From Burkholderiales bacterium (lineage in GTDB: Bacteria > Pseudomonadota > Gammaproteobacteria > Burkholderiales > SG8-41), in NCBI GenBank assembly GCA_036262035.1, contig DATAJS010000010.1, forward strand, positions 850,915 through 914,914: DNA of 64,000 nt, read 5' to 3'. How positions within the stretch are numbered: the first letter of the stretch is position 1; each line of letters starts with the position of its first letter. Position numbers and translations under genes: made by a program. A model generated the notes under the pieces. That model was given only the letters and a program-made list of their open reading frames with translations. It did no database searches and had not been told where the DNA came from. This document shows positions 1 through 7,571 of the stretch, in pieces.

Positions 1-1
1 G

Positions 2-889
2 ACCGTCGAGCTCGGCGCGGTCGTCGACAACGCGGTCGAGATCGCGCGGCCGGTGATCGACGCGCGCGAGCACACGCTCGAGGTCGAGGCCGTCGACGGG
101 CCGGTCTTCCTGCGCGGCGATGCGACCCGGCTCGCGCAGGTGTTCTCCAACCTGCTCAACAACGCGGCGAAGTACACGCCGCCGGGCGGGCGTATCGAGC
201 TTCGGGTCGCGATCGAGGGCGATCGTGCGGCGGTGACCGTCACCGACAACGGCATCGGCATGACCCGGGAGACGCTCCACGAGGTGTTCGAGATGTTCAC
301 GCAGGCGAACACCGCGATCGACCGCGAGCAATCGGGTCTCGGCGTCGGGCTCGCGCTCGCGCGTTACCTCGTCGAAGCGCACGGCGGCACGATCGAGGGC
401 GAGAGCGCGGGCCTGAGCAAGGGCAGCCGCTTCACGGTGCGCCTGCCGCTGGTGCGCTCGCCGACGGGGCCGTCGCATCCATTCCTCGAGCCCGACGCCG
501 CGCCCGCGCCCGGCCAGCGCGTCCTCGTGGTGGACGACAATCGCGACTTCGCGGCGAGCCTCGCGATGATCCTGCGCGACATGGGCAACGAGGTCCGCGT
601 CGAGCACGACGGCCCCGGCGGGCTTGCCGCCGCGGAATCGTTCCAGCCGGACGTCGCGTTCCTCGACATCGGCTTGCCGGGCATGGACGGCTACGACCTC
701 GCGCGGCGCATCCGCGCGAGCGGCAATGCCTCGGTGCTGATCGCAGTGACCGGCTGGGGACAGGCGGCGGACAAGGCGCGCTCGCACGCCGCGGGTTTCG
801 ACCACCACGTGGTCAAGCCGCTGGAGCCGGCGGAGCTGCCGTGGATACTCGGCGCGGCGCAGCGCGCGCGTGCGGATGTGAAACCCTAG
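2..889 (+). CDS. Hybrid sensor histidine kinase, C-terminal part (5' end outside window)
   Basis: The frame is open from base 2, so only the last ~295 residues are seen. They hold a GHKL/HATPase_c ATP-binding domain (N box NLLNNAAKYT from base 152, G1 box DNGIGM at 245-262, G2-like GLGVGLALA at 335-361) followed by a receiver domain with the acidic pair at 533-538, phospho-acceptor Asp in FLDIGLPGMDG at 665-667, and the conserved Lys of VVKP near 815. The order kinase then receiver is that of a hybrid kinase: autophosphorylation in the missing part, then transfer to the receiver. Input domain and partner are not visible. The downstream gene starts 45 bp later, so co-transcription is possible. 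Confidence 0.93.
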   Translation, partial: TVELGAVVDNAVEIARPVIDAREHTLEVEAVDGPVFLRGDATRLAQVFSNLLNNAAKYTPPGGRIELRVAIEGDRAAVTVTDNGIGMTRETLHEVFEMFTQANTAIDREQSGLGVGLALARYLVEAHGGTIEGESAGLSKGSRFTVRLPLVRSPTGPSHPFLEPDAAPAPGQRVLVVDDNRDFAASLAMILRDMGNEVRVEHDGPGGLAAAESFQPDVAFLDIGLPGMDGYDLARRIRASGNASVLIAVTGWGQAADKARSHAAGFDHHVVKPLEPAELPWILGAAQRARADVKP

Positions 890-934
890 TCGATTCCGAT
901 GCCGGCGGCCTCCGTCGGCGTACCATAGGCGGCC

Positions 935-1690
935 ATGAAGACGCTGATCGCGTGCGTGCTATTCCTGCTCGCCGCCGGCGCGCAGGCGCAGGGCGTCGCG
1001 CCTTCGCAGAACCGCGTCGACCTCAAGACCGCCGATGAGACGGCGATCGCCTACAAGCTGACGCCGTCGTTCTACCACACGAGCTCGCAGCCCGACGCGT
1101 ACGACGTCAACCTGCGCGGCAACTTGTCCACGCACACCGCGTGGATCGGCTATTACCAGCAGGCGGGCGAGTTCCGCCAGCTACGGCTGGGGTACGAGGA
1201 CACGATCGCGCTGCCGTTCGGGCATCTCACGCCGTCGCTGCAATACGCGACGCGCGGTTTCCTCGGCGGCAGCGTCAACGCCGAGATCGGCGAGCGCTGG
1301 TTCGGCCTGCTCGGTTTCGGCCGCACCAACCTCAAGGATTACTTCAACCTCAACTTCGATCCGAACGACGCGATCCTGTTCGGCTTCGGCACGCGCGCGA
1401 TCCCCAGGACCGTGCTCTCCGCCTACGAGATCAAGGACGACCGGCTGCACACCGGGCAGCGCATCGCGCACGTGGTCGCGCGCATCAAGCCCGACGAGCG
1501 CACGCGGCTTACGATCGACGTCTTCCACAAGAACGGCCGCGCCTCGGCCGAGGACGAGATCAGGGTGCGCGGCACCGGGGTGTCGGTGACCCTCGATTAC
1601 GACCGCTACTTCGTGCGCGTCGCGAGCGATCCGCACGTCAACTTCACGGCCGACCACATGGTGCGCGTCTCCCTCGGCCTGCACTTCTGA
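935..1690 (+). CDS. Probable outer-membrane beta-barrel protein, unknown function
   Basis: The 251-residue product starts with a clear Sec signal peptide (MKTLIACVLFLLAAGAQAQ, cleavage after AQA). The rest is rich in alternating hydrophobic/polar stretches and aromatic residues, and the last residue is Phe in VSLGLHF, the usual C-terminal signature recognised by the BAM machinery. I infer a small outer-membrane barrel. I do not recognise a specific family, and no catalytic motif is evident. It follows the hybrid kinase by 45 bp. Confidence 0.7.
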   Translation: MKTLIACVLFLLAAGAQAQGVAPSQNRVDLKTADETAIAYKLTPSFYHTSSQPDAYDVNLRGNLSTHTAWIGYYQQAGEFRQLRLGYEDTIALPFGHLTPSLQYATRGFLGGSVNAEIGERWFGLLGFGRTNLKDYFNLNFDPNDAILFGFGTRAIPRTVLSAYEIKDDRLHTGQRIAHVVARIKPDERTRLTIDVFHKNGRASAEDEIRVRGTGVSVTLDYDRYFVRVASDPHVNFTADHMVRVSLGLHF

Positions 1691-1721
1691 ATCGCCCCGA
1701 TCACCTCCGCGATCCTGCTCT

Positions 1722-1727
1722 TATAAT
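1722..1727 (+). promoter_or_regulatory. Possible -10 box upstream of the alpha/beta hydrolase
   Basis: A perfect TATAAT lies 28 bp before the hydrolase start codon in a short gap. No good -35 hexamer sits 16-18 bp upstream, so this is only a weak prediction. Confidence 0.3.
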
Positions 1728-1755
1728 CCGCACCTCGATCCTGCGTGAATTCCGA

Positions 1756-2631
1756 ATGGCCGACACGTCCCGCGCGCGACACGCGTCACCCGCATCGCTC
1801 CCCGAATCCGCCCCGTCCGCGAGCCGCTACGCGCCGACGGGACGCCTGAAGCTGCACTACCTCGATTACGGCACCGAGGGTGCAAAGCCGCTGCTCTTCG
1901 TCCACGGCGGCGCGGCGCACGGCCACTGGTTCGACTTCGTCGCGGGCGGCTTCACCGCCGATCATCACGTGCGCGCGGTCGATCTGCGCGGCCACGGCGA
2001 CAGCGAGCGCGCCGACCCGCCCGCGTATGCGTATCGCGACTACGCCGACGACATCGCGGCATTCGCCGAAGCGCTCGACCTCAGGGACTTCACGCTCGTC
2101 GGCCATTCGATGGGCGGCATCGTGTCGCTGGTCTACGCGGCGAATTACAGCGGGAGGCTGGGGCGGCTGGTCGTGGTGGACTCGCGCATGCACATGAGCG
2201 CGGAGAACGTGGCGCGGCTGCGCGACTTCGGCACGCGTCCGCCGAGCGCCTACGCGACGCAGGACGACCTCGTGCGGCGCTATCGGCTCGAGCCGCCGGG
2301 GACGCAGATCGCGCCGCCCGAGGTGATCCGCTACATCGCGATGCACAGCGGCCGCGAGCAGCCCGACGGCACGTGGACGCACAAGTTCGACCGCAGCCTG
2401 TATTCGATCTTCGAGCGGCTCGACGCCATGCCGTGCTGGGACCACGTGAAGGTGCCGGCGCTGCTGGTGAAAGGGGACAAGAGCGACCGCATCGACGACG
2501 AGGCGCTCGAAGAGATCCGCCGCCGCGCGCCGCAGGTCGAGGTCGCGGTGGTGGCCGACGCCGACCACCACGTCACGCTCGACAACCCGCGAGGGTTCGT
2601 CGAGGCGGTGCGGAGATTCCTCGCGAGGTAA
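1756..2631 (+). CDS. Alpha/beta-fold hydrolase (copy 1)
   Basis: The 291-residue product has all hallmarks of the alpha/beta hydrolase fold: an oxyanion-hole motif HGGAAHGHW near residue 50, DLRGHGDS near 76-83, the nucleophile elbow GHSMGG with Ser118, and a C-terminal catalytic His in DADHHVTLDNP. The start is the ATG at 1756; the reading frame runs further upstream, but that part overlaps the preceding gene and has no coding character. It closely resembles the hydrolase at 4996 (HGGAAHxHWFD, DLRGHGDSE, GHSMGG and WDHVKVPALLVK-like segments shared), so the two are paralogues. The substrate is unknown; an ester or C-C bond hydrolase is possible. Confidence 0.88.
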   Translation: MADTSRARHASPASLPESAPSASRYAPTGRLKLHYLDYGTEGAKPLLFVHGGAAHGHWFDFVAGGFTADHHVRAVDLRGHGDSERADPPAYAYRDYADDIAAFAEALDLRDFTLVGHSMGGIVSLVYAANYSGRLGRLVVVDSRMHMSAENVARLRDFGTRPPSAYATQDDLVRRYRLEPPGTQIAPPEVIRYIAMHSGREQPDGTWTHKFDRSLYSIFERLDAMPCWDHVKVPALLVKGDKSDRIDDEALEEIRRRAPQVEVAVVADADHHVTLDNPRGFVEAVRRFLAR

Positions 2632-2637
2632 CGGTTC

Positions 2638-2857
2638 GTCATTCCTGCGAAGGCGTAGGGGGCGTCATTCCCGCGAAGGCGTAACGAGCGTCATTCCCGC
2701 GAAGGCGTAGGAGCGTCATTCCCGCGAAGGCGGAGGGGCGTCATTCCCGCGCAGGCGTCGCGGGCGTCATTCCCGCGCAGGCGGGAATCCATTTTCCAAA
2801 GCGTCAAAGTCAAAATGGATTCCCGATAGTCCCGGCTGTCGCCGGTTCGGGAATGAC
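2638..2857. repeat. Tandemly amplified half-REP array followed by a complete REP-like palindrome
   Basis: The unit GTCATTCCCGCGAAGGCG plus 7-8 variable bases starts at 2638, 2664, 2690, 2715, 2740 and 2766 (period 25-26 bp). The sixth copy runs on into GGGAATCCATTTT. A facing arm (AAAATGGATTCCCG ... CGGGAATGAC) ends at 2857. Related complete copies lie at 4842-4935 and 51365-51458. The array occupies the space between two converging genes. Confidence 0.9.
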
Positions 2858-2860
2858 GAA

Positions 2861-3091
2861 TCAGCCTCCGCCACCAATTTCGTTCTTGAGGCGCTCCTCC
2901 CGCTCCCCCGTTTCCGCCGCCGCGCGGCGGGCGTCCTCGGGAGTGTCGTAAGCGTCGGAAAAGATGGTGTAGCCCACGTACGCCTCGGGCTCGAAATACC
3001 ATTTGTCGGGATCGTAGGGCTCGCGCCTGGGCGGCGCTTCGGAGCCCCGGTAGACCGTGTACACGCCGGCCGCCGTCGTGACCTTGTCCAT
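2861..3091 (-). CDS. Small hypothetical protein (76 aa)
   Basis: The ATG at 3091 is preceded on the minus strand by a good ribosome-binding site (AAAGGACGG). The product has a Tyr/Pro-rich middle and ends in Gly (IGGGG). It contains a segment DAYDTPEDARRAAAETGEREE that looks helical. No signal peptide or known motif is visible. Longer overlapping frames on the same strand are low-complexity translations of the adjacent repeat and were not chosen. Function unknown. Confidence 0.6.
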   Translation of the reverse strand: MDKVTTAAGVYTVYRGSEAPPRREPYDPDKWYFEPEAYVGYTIFSDAYDTPEDARRAAAETGEREERLKNEIGGGG

Positions 3092-3112
3092 GCTGCACCG
3101 TCCTTTTTGCGG

Positions 3113-3141
3113 TTGCCGCTGCCCGGGTGCCGTACTATACT
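3113..3141 (+). promoter_or_regulatory. Sigma70-type promoter for the 89-aa protein
   Basis: TTGCCG at 3113-3118 and TATACT at 3136-3141 are separated by 17 bp, a near-ideal housekeeping arrangement. The start codon follows 52 bp after the -10 box. Confidence 0.55.
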
Positions 3142-3193
3142 CACGCCGCCGTAAGCAGCCTCGACATAACTATAAGCTTTTGAAGGGGATTAC

Positions 3194-3463
3194 ATGGCAA
3201 CGTGGTGCTTCAAAACCGCGGCGCTGAACGAGCGCAATTCGTCCCGCTACCTCTGGTACTGGCAGATCGACACGCACGACGCGCTGCTCTTCACCGCGAT
3301 CAAGCTCTTCCCGACGCTCGACGAATGCGTCGACGACGCGCGCGGCCAGGGCTTTTACGGCCAGCTCACACTGCCTGACGCAGTGAATCACCCGGCGGTC
3401 ATCACCTGGACCGACGACGGCGACGGGATCAGCACCACGCGCATCGACCAGCAGGCGGCCTGA
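3194..3463 (+). CDS. Small conserved-looking hypothetical protein (89 aa)
   Basis: The ATG follows a GAAGGGG ribosome-binding site; a promoter lies at 3113-3141 and a rho-independent terminator at 3476-3503, so this is a complete single-gene unit. The acidic, soluble product is rich in Trp (WYWQIDTHD) and has no signal peptide or membrane segment. I do not recognise a domain; the clean promoter-gene-terminator layout argues that it is a real gene. Confidence 0.75.
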   Translation: MATWCFKTAALNERNSSRYLWYWQIDTHDALLFTAIKLFPTLDECVDDARGQGFYGQLTLPDAVNHPAVITWTDDGDGISTTRIDQQAA

Positions 3464-3475
3464 CCGCCCGACGAC

Positions 3476-3503
3476 AAACCCGGCGCCCGCCGGGTTTTTT
3501 GTT
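3476..3503 (+). terminator. Rho-independent terminator
   Basis: AACCCGGC and GCCGGGTT form a GC-rich stem around a short loop, followed by TTTTTT. It is placed 13 bp after the stop of the 89-aa gene. Confidence 0.85.
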
Positions 3504-3537
3504 ACCGTAGCGTCTCCGTGAGAGAAGGGAGGGCGCC

Positions 3538-4371
3538 GTGACGCTACGCGATCGCATCGGCATCGATCTTTCCCGCAACATCCGCATCGAGGACGGCGTC
3601 GAGTGGGCCGCCAGGACCGGCGTGCGCTACCTCGACATCCAGCTCGACACCGCGGCCAACGCGATCACCTCGTTCGACGCCGCACGCGTCAAGGGGGTAT
3701 GCGCGATGCGCGAGCGGCACGACATCCATCTCGGGCTGCACACCTCCTCGGCGGTGAACGTCGCCGAGTACGCGCCGTACGCCTCCGACGGCGTCGACAA
3801 CTATCTCAAGGCGTACGTCGACATCTATCACGAGCTTCAGGCCGAATGGATCGTCGTGCACGCGGGCTACCACTTCGGCAAGGACAAGGAGGCGCGCATG
3901 AAAGCCGGCCTCGAGCGCCTGAAGCGCATCGCCGAGTACGCCGAGAAGAAGAACGTGCGGCTGCTGCTCGAGAACCTGAACAAGGAGCCCGCCGACGCCG
4001 AGGTGCACTACCTCGCGCACACCCTGGAGGAGTGGCGGTACTACTGGCCGCTGCTCGATTCGAACGCGCTGAGGCTCTCGTTCACGGTCAACCACGCGCA
4101 TCTCGTCCCCGACGGCGTGCGCGGCTTCGCCGAAGCGCTCGATTTCTCGCTGGTCGGGGAGGTCAGGCTCGCGGACTGCTTCCGCAACGGCCACGAGGTG
4201 CACCTGAAGCCCGGCGACGGCGATCTCGATTTCGGCGAGATGTTCAAGCTGGTCGAAGGCCGCGGCTTCAAGGGGCATTACACCAACGCGTTCGGCAAGC
4301 TGGACGACATGCTGGCGGCGCGCGATGTGCTCGTGGCGCATGCGAGGTCGGCGGGAGTTGCCGTGGAGTAA
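3538..4371 (+). CDS. TIM-barrel sugar phosphate isomerase/epimerase-like protein
   Basis: The 277-residue product begins at a GTG preceded by GGGAGGG. Its sequence fits the xylose-isomerase-like/AP endonuclease 2 TIM-barrel superfamily: LGLHTSS, VVHAGYHFG, LLLENLN and VHLKPGDGDLDFGEMF carry the His, Glu and Asp residues that bind the divalent metal in this fold. The ending GDGDLDF is typical of the last metal-ligand strand. Substrate cannot be told from sequence. The next gene begins 11 bp downstream with its own strong ribosome-binding site. Confidence 0.8.
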   Translation: MTLRDRIGIDLSRNIRIEDGVEWAARTGVRYLDIQLDTAANAITSFDAARVKGVCAMRERHDIHLGLHTSSAVNVAEYAPYASDGVDNYLKAYVDIYHELQAEWIVVHAGYHFGKDKEARMKAGLERLKRIAEYAEKKNVRLLLENLNKEPADAEVHYLAHTLEEWRYYWPLLDSNALRLSFTVNHAHLVPDGVRGFAEALDFSLVGEVRLADCFRNGHEVHLKPGDGDLDFGEMFKLVEGRGFKGHYTNAFGKLDDMLAARDVLVAHARSAGVAVE

Positions 4372-4382
4372 GGAGGTTCGCG

Positions 4383-4841
4383 ATGCCCGAGAGAAAGACG
4401 CTGGAACGCGCGCGGAAAGACAAGCGCGAAGGCAAGGCGCCGAGCACCCAGGCCGGCGAGTTCGTGAAGGAAGAGATCGATCACGTAAGAGCAGGCAAGC
4501 ACGGCGCGCGCTCGACCGAGCAGGCGATCGCGATCGGCCTGTCCAAAGCCCGCCGGGCGGGCGTCGACCTGCCGCCGCCGAAGAAAGGCACGGCGTCCAG
4601 GAAGACGAGAAAGCGCGCCAAGCGCGACTACGCGGTCGGACAGGGCAAGAAGCGCCCGGCGAAGCGCGCTTCGAAGAAACGCGCACGGGCGGTGAAGAAG
4701 GCCTTGAAGCGCATGCCGCACAAGGCCGCGTCGAAGAAGGCGCTGTCGCGGCACGCGCGCAAAGCGGCGAAGAAGCGCAGCGCGGCGGATCGCTCGGCGG
4801 CGGCGAAGAAGGCGGCGAGGACGCGGGCGAAGAAAAAGTGA
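4383..4841 (+). CDS. DUF6496-type basic protein with Lys/Ala-rich tail
   Basis: The ATG at 4383 follows AAGGAGG. The first ~75 residues (MPERKTLERARKDKREGKAP ... EEIDHVRAGKHGARSTEQAIAIGLSKARRAG) match the small DUF6496 family common in Proteobacteria. The remaining ~80 residues are almost only Lys, Arg, Ala and Ser, resembling histone H1-like or nucleic-acid-coating tails. There is no signal peptide, so a cytoplasmic DNA- or RNA-associated role is an inference. 152 aa in total. The stop codon lies inside the first bases of the neighbouring REP-like element. Confidence 0.75.
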   Translation: MPERKTLERARKDKREGKAPSTQAGEFVKEEIDHVRAGKHGARSTEQAIAIGLSKARRAGVDLPPPKKGTASRKTRKRAKRDYAVGQGKKRPAKRASKKRARAVKKALKRMPHKAASKKALSRHARKAAKKRSAADRSAAAKKAARTRAKKK

Positions 4842-4935
4842 AAGTCAAATGGGTTCCCGCTTACGCGGGAACGACGGATGCCCGTCATTCCCGACCGCGC
4901 GGCAGCGCGGAGCGATCGGGAATCCATTTTGACTT
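4842..4935. repeat. REP-like palindromic element
   Basis: The element runs from AAGTCAAATGGGTTCCCGC through GCGGGAACGAC and CGTCATTCCCGA to GGGAATCCATTTTGACTT. The outer ends are inverted copies of each other and the inner parts form hairpins. It is the same family as 2776-2857 and 51365-51458. Confidence 0.85.
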
Positions 4936-4995
4936 CAACGCTCACGGGCCCGCGGAGACGCTAGAATTTCCGCTTTCCGCAAAAGGCCCAGCGAA

Positions 4996-5856
4996 GTGCA
5001 ACCGTCCACCGAAGCCCAAGCAAGCACCGTCACGCCCGCTGCCTACACCAGCCACTTCGTCCAGGCCGGCAAGGTCAAGCTCCACTACATCGATTACGGC
5101 ACCGCCGGCAAGCCGGTCATGCTGTGCATCCACGGCGGCGCCGCTCACGCACACTGGTTCGATTACGTCGCGCCGGCGTTCAGGCGCGACTACCACGTGC
5201 TGTCGCTCGACCTGCGCGGTCACGGCGACAGCGAGCACGTCGATCCGCCCAAGTACTTCTACGAGGACTATGCGGCCGACGTGAACGCGTTCGTCGAAGC
5301 GCTCGACCTCAAGGACTTCGTCCTGATCGGGCACTCGATGGGCGGCATGGTGTCGCTGGTCTACTCGGCGACCTATCCGGGACGCGTGAAGAAGCTCGTC
5401 GTCGTCGACACGTCGGTGAATCTTCCGCCCGAGCGCATCGCGCTCCTGCGCGACGTCGGCTCCAAGCCGCCTCGCGATTACGACAGTCGGGAGGAGATGG
5501 TCTCGCGCTACAAGCTGCGTCCGGGCGAAGCGCTCGCGCCGGCCGAAGTGGTGCGCTACATCGGCGAGCGCAGCATCAAGGAGACCGACGAAGGCAAGTG
5601 GCGCTACAAGTTCGACCGCGCGGTGTATTCGACGCGCGAGCCGAAAGACGGCATGCCGCTGTGGGACGACATCAGGATCCCGGCGCTCCTGGTCAAGGCG
5701 GACCGCAGCCCGCGCATCACGCAGGAGATCTACGAGCAGGCGAAAGCGCGCTCGTCCCGGGTGGAATTCGTCGAGATCTCGAACAGCGATCACCACATCA
5801 CGCTCGACAACCCGGTCGAGTTCGTCGACAAAGTCGGCCCGTTCCTGAAGAAGTGA
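4996..5856 (+). CDS. Alpha/beta-fold hydrolase (copy 2)
   Basis: A paralogue of the gene at 1756, 286 residues, with GTG start preceded by AAAAGG. It has CIHGGAAHAHWFDY near residue 46, DLRGHGDSE at 72-80, the nucleophile elbow GHSMGG with Ser114, and the catalytic His in SDHHITLDNP close to the C-terminus. The two copies are separated by three small genes and one isomerase-like gene and do not form a tandem pair. The stop TGA overlaps the next start (GTGA), so it is translationally coupled to the nuclease-like gene. Substrate unknown. Confidence 0.88.
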   Translation: MQPSTEAQASTVTPAAYTSHFVQAGKVKLHYIDYGTAGKPVMLCIHGGAAHAHWFDYVAPAFRRDYHVLSLDLRGHGDSEHVDPPKYFYEDYAADVNAFVEALDLKDFVLIGHSMGGMVSLVYSATYPGRVKKLVVVDTSVNLPPERIALLRDVGSKPPRDYDSREEMVSRYKLRPGEALAPAEVVRYIGERSIKETDEGKWRYKFDRAVYSTREPKDGMPLWDDIRIPALLVKADRSPRITQEIYEQAKARSSRVEFVEISNSDHHITLDNPVEFVDKVGPFLKK

Positions 5857-6317
5857 CGAAGACGCTCGCAGCGCTGCTCGCGCTCGCGTTCGCCGGCGCC
5901 GCGCACGCGCAGATCACCGGCGTCGTCGTCGGCGTGCCCGACGGAGACACGCTCTCGGTGCGCGTCGATCGGCAGGTGCTGAACCTCGATCTGCGGAGCA
6001 TCGACGCGCCGGAGATCGGTCAGCCGTATGGCGCGGAAGCGCGCGATTCGCTCGCCGCGCTCTGCGCGGACCGCACGGTGAAGCTCGACGAGCTCGGCAT
6101 AGACACCGGCCGCCGCATCATCGGCGAGGCCGAATGCGACGGCGTCGATGCGAGCGAGGAACAGGTGAAACGCGGCCTCGCCTGGACGGCGAAGCGCAAG
6201 CGGCGCGACGTCGAGCTCGAGACCTTGCAGGCGCAGGCGCAGTCGGACCGCCGCGGACTGTGGCAGGAGGCGACGCCCGTGCCGCCGTGGGAATGGTCGG
6301 CGAAACTCACGCAGTAA
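5853..6317 (+). CDS. Secreted thermonuclease-family (SNase-like) protein
   Basis: GTG start overlapping the upstream stop codon by GTGA. The 154-residue product begins with a signal peptide (TKTLAALLALAFAGAAHAQ) and then shows the staphylococcal-nuclease pattern VVGVPDGDTLSVRV, LRSIDAPEIGQPYGAEAR and ADRTVKLDE, including the Asp residues of the metal site and an Arg in the first SNase motif. The middle motif (IDTGRRIIGEAECDGVDASE) is divergent. Likely a periplasmic or exported nuclease; activity is not proven by sequence. Confidence 0.78.
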   Translation: MTKTLAALLALAFAGAAHAQITGVVVGVPDGDTLSVRVDRQVLNLDLRSIDAPEIGQPYGAEARDSLAALCADRTVKLDELGIDTGRRIIGEAECDGVDASEEQVKRGLAWTAKRKRRDVELETLQAQAQSDRRGLWQEATPVPPWEWSAKLTQ

Positions 6318-6333
6318 TCACAGGAGGAAAGAC

Positions 6334-7443
6334 ATGCTGGGCAATAACAACGTGACACGGAGCGGCGGCGCGCTGCCGCCGGTGGTCTTCACCGGCTGCG
6401 ACCTGCTCGACGCCGCGCACGAATCGAAGCTGGCGGCCGCGGGCGGCGCGGCGGGCGCGGGCGCGCAGAGCGCGGGCAAGCGTCGCGAAGTCGTGGTCAA
6501 GGGCAAGCGCGTGAAGACGATCGACGTCCACGCGCACTGCATCATTCCCGCCGGCATGGCGGCGGTCGGTATGAACGCGGCCGATCACCACGAGAAAAGA
6601 ATCGTGATCGTCCCGGAAGACCGCATCCGCACGATGGACGAGCAGGGCATCGACGTCGAGGCGCTGTCGATCAACCCGTTCTGGTACAAGGCCGACCGCG
6701 ACAGTGTCACCGAGTGCGTGCGGCTCAACAACGAAGGGCTCGCCGAGCTCTGCGGACAGCACCCGGATCGCTTCGTCGCGTTCGCATCGGTCGCGCTGCA
6801 GTTTCCCGACCTCGCGGTCCAGCAGCTCGAGCACGCGGTCAAGAAGCTGGGCCTGCGCGGTGCGGCAGTGGGCGCGAGCGTGGGCGACGACGAGTTCGCC
6901 GACCCGAAGTTCCATCCGTTCTGGAAGAAGTGCGAGGAGCTCGACGTGCTCGTCTTCATCCACCCGCAGGGCACGCCCGATCTCGCGCGGCGCCTCAAGG
7001 GCAACGGCGTGCTCGACAACGTCATCGGCAACCCGCTCGACACCACGATCGCGCTCTCGCACCTCATCTTCGAGGGCACGCTCGACATGTTCCCGGGATT
7101 GAAGCTCTGCTCGGCCCACGGCGGCGGCTATCTCGCGTCGTACATGGACCGTTCGGACCACGGCTGCGTGACCTTCCCCAACCGCTGCAACCGCCAGCTC
7201 AGGAAGAAGCCGACCGAGTACCTGAAAGACCTGTACTACGACGCGCTCATCTTCACCCACGAAGCGCTGCGCCACCTCGCCGCGAACGTCGGCTCCAACC
7301 GCATCGTGATGGGGACCGACTATCCGTATCCGTGGGAGGACAAGGCGGTGGACCACATTCTCACGTCGCCGGACTTCAGTGACGAAGAGAAAGTGGCGAT
7401 GCTGTCCACCACTGCGGCTCGATTGCTGCGCATCGAGCCGTAA
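6334..7443 (+). CDS. Amidohydrolase 2 (ACMSD-like decarboxylase/hydrolase), copy 1
   Basis: 369 residues, ATG after CAGGAGGAAAG. It carries the amidohydrolase-2 metal site: IDVHAHC (His66, His68), VFIHPQG, SAHGGGYL and MGTDYPYPW with the catalytic Asp. Such proteins (ACMSD, gamma-resorcylate and 5-carboxyvanillate decarboxylases) act on aromatic or dicarboxylic substrates with Zn or Mn. The first 60 residues form an extension with an FTGCD motif and AGKRREVVVKGKRVK, shared with the gene at 8731 but absent from the one between them. Exact substrate unknown. Confidence 0.85.
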   Translation: MLGNNNVTRSGGALPPVVFTGCDLLDAAHESKLAAAGGAAGAGAQSAGKRREVVVKGKRVKTIDVHAHCIIPAGMAAVGMNAADHHEKRIVIVPEDRIRTMDEQGIDVEALSINPFWYKADRDSVTECVRLNNEGLAELCGQHPDRFVAFASVALQFPDLAVQQLEHAVKKLGLRGAAVGASVGDDEFADPKFHPFWKKCEELDVLVFIHPQGTPDLARRLKGNGVLDNVIGNPLDTTIALSHLIFEGTLDMFPGLKLCSAHGGGYLASYMDRSDHGCVTFPNRCNRQLRKKPTEYLKDLYYDALIFTHEALRHLAANVGSNRIVMGTDYPYPWEDKAVDHILTSPDFSDEEKVAMLSTTAARLLRIEP

Positions 7444-7446
7444 AAA

Positions 7447-7571
7447 GTGACGAATAGTGCGGTGACGGGTAGGACGGTGACGGATAGAACAATGACGGGA
7501 GTTGCCTACGCACGGCTTTTCGTCACCGCTTTATCCGTCACCGTTTCATCCGTCACCGCTTCACCCATCAC
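7447..7571. repeat. 15-bp tandem array in two inverted arms
   Basis: Left arm: GTGACGAATAGTGCG, GTGACGGGTAGGACG, GTGACGGATAGAACA and a partial fourth unit (7447-7501). Right arm: reverse-complement units beginning CGTCACCG at 7521, 7536 and 7551 plus a partial unit to 7571. The two arms could pair into a hairpin of about 50 bp. The right arm contains the stop codon of the minus-strand amidohydrolase (7568-7570). Confidence 0.92.

Noticed and set aside
4842-4935. Rho-independent terminator after the DUF6496 gene
   Set aside because: The hairpins belong to a dispersed REP-like family and lack a T run after the stem.
7447-7571. Possible CRISPR array because of regularly spaced repeats
   Set aside because: Units are directly adjacent with no unique spacers, the period is 8-26 bp, and no cas gene is present.
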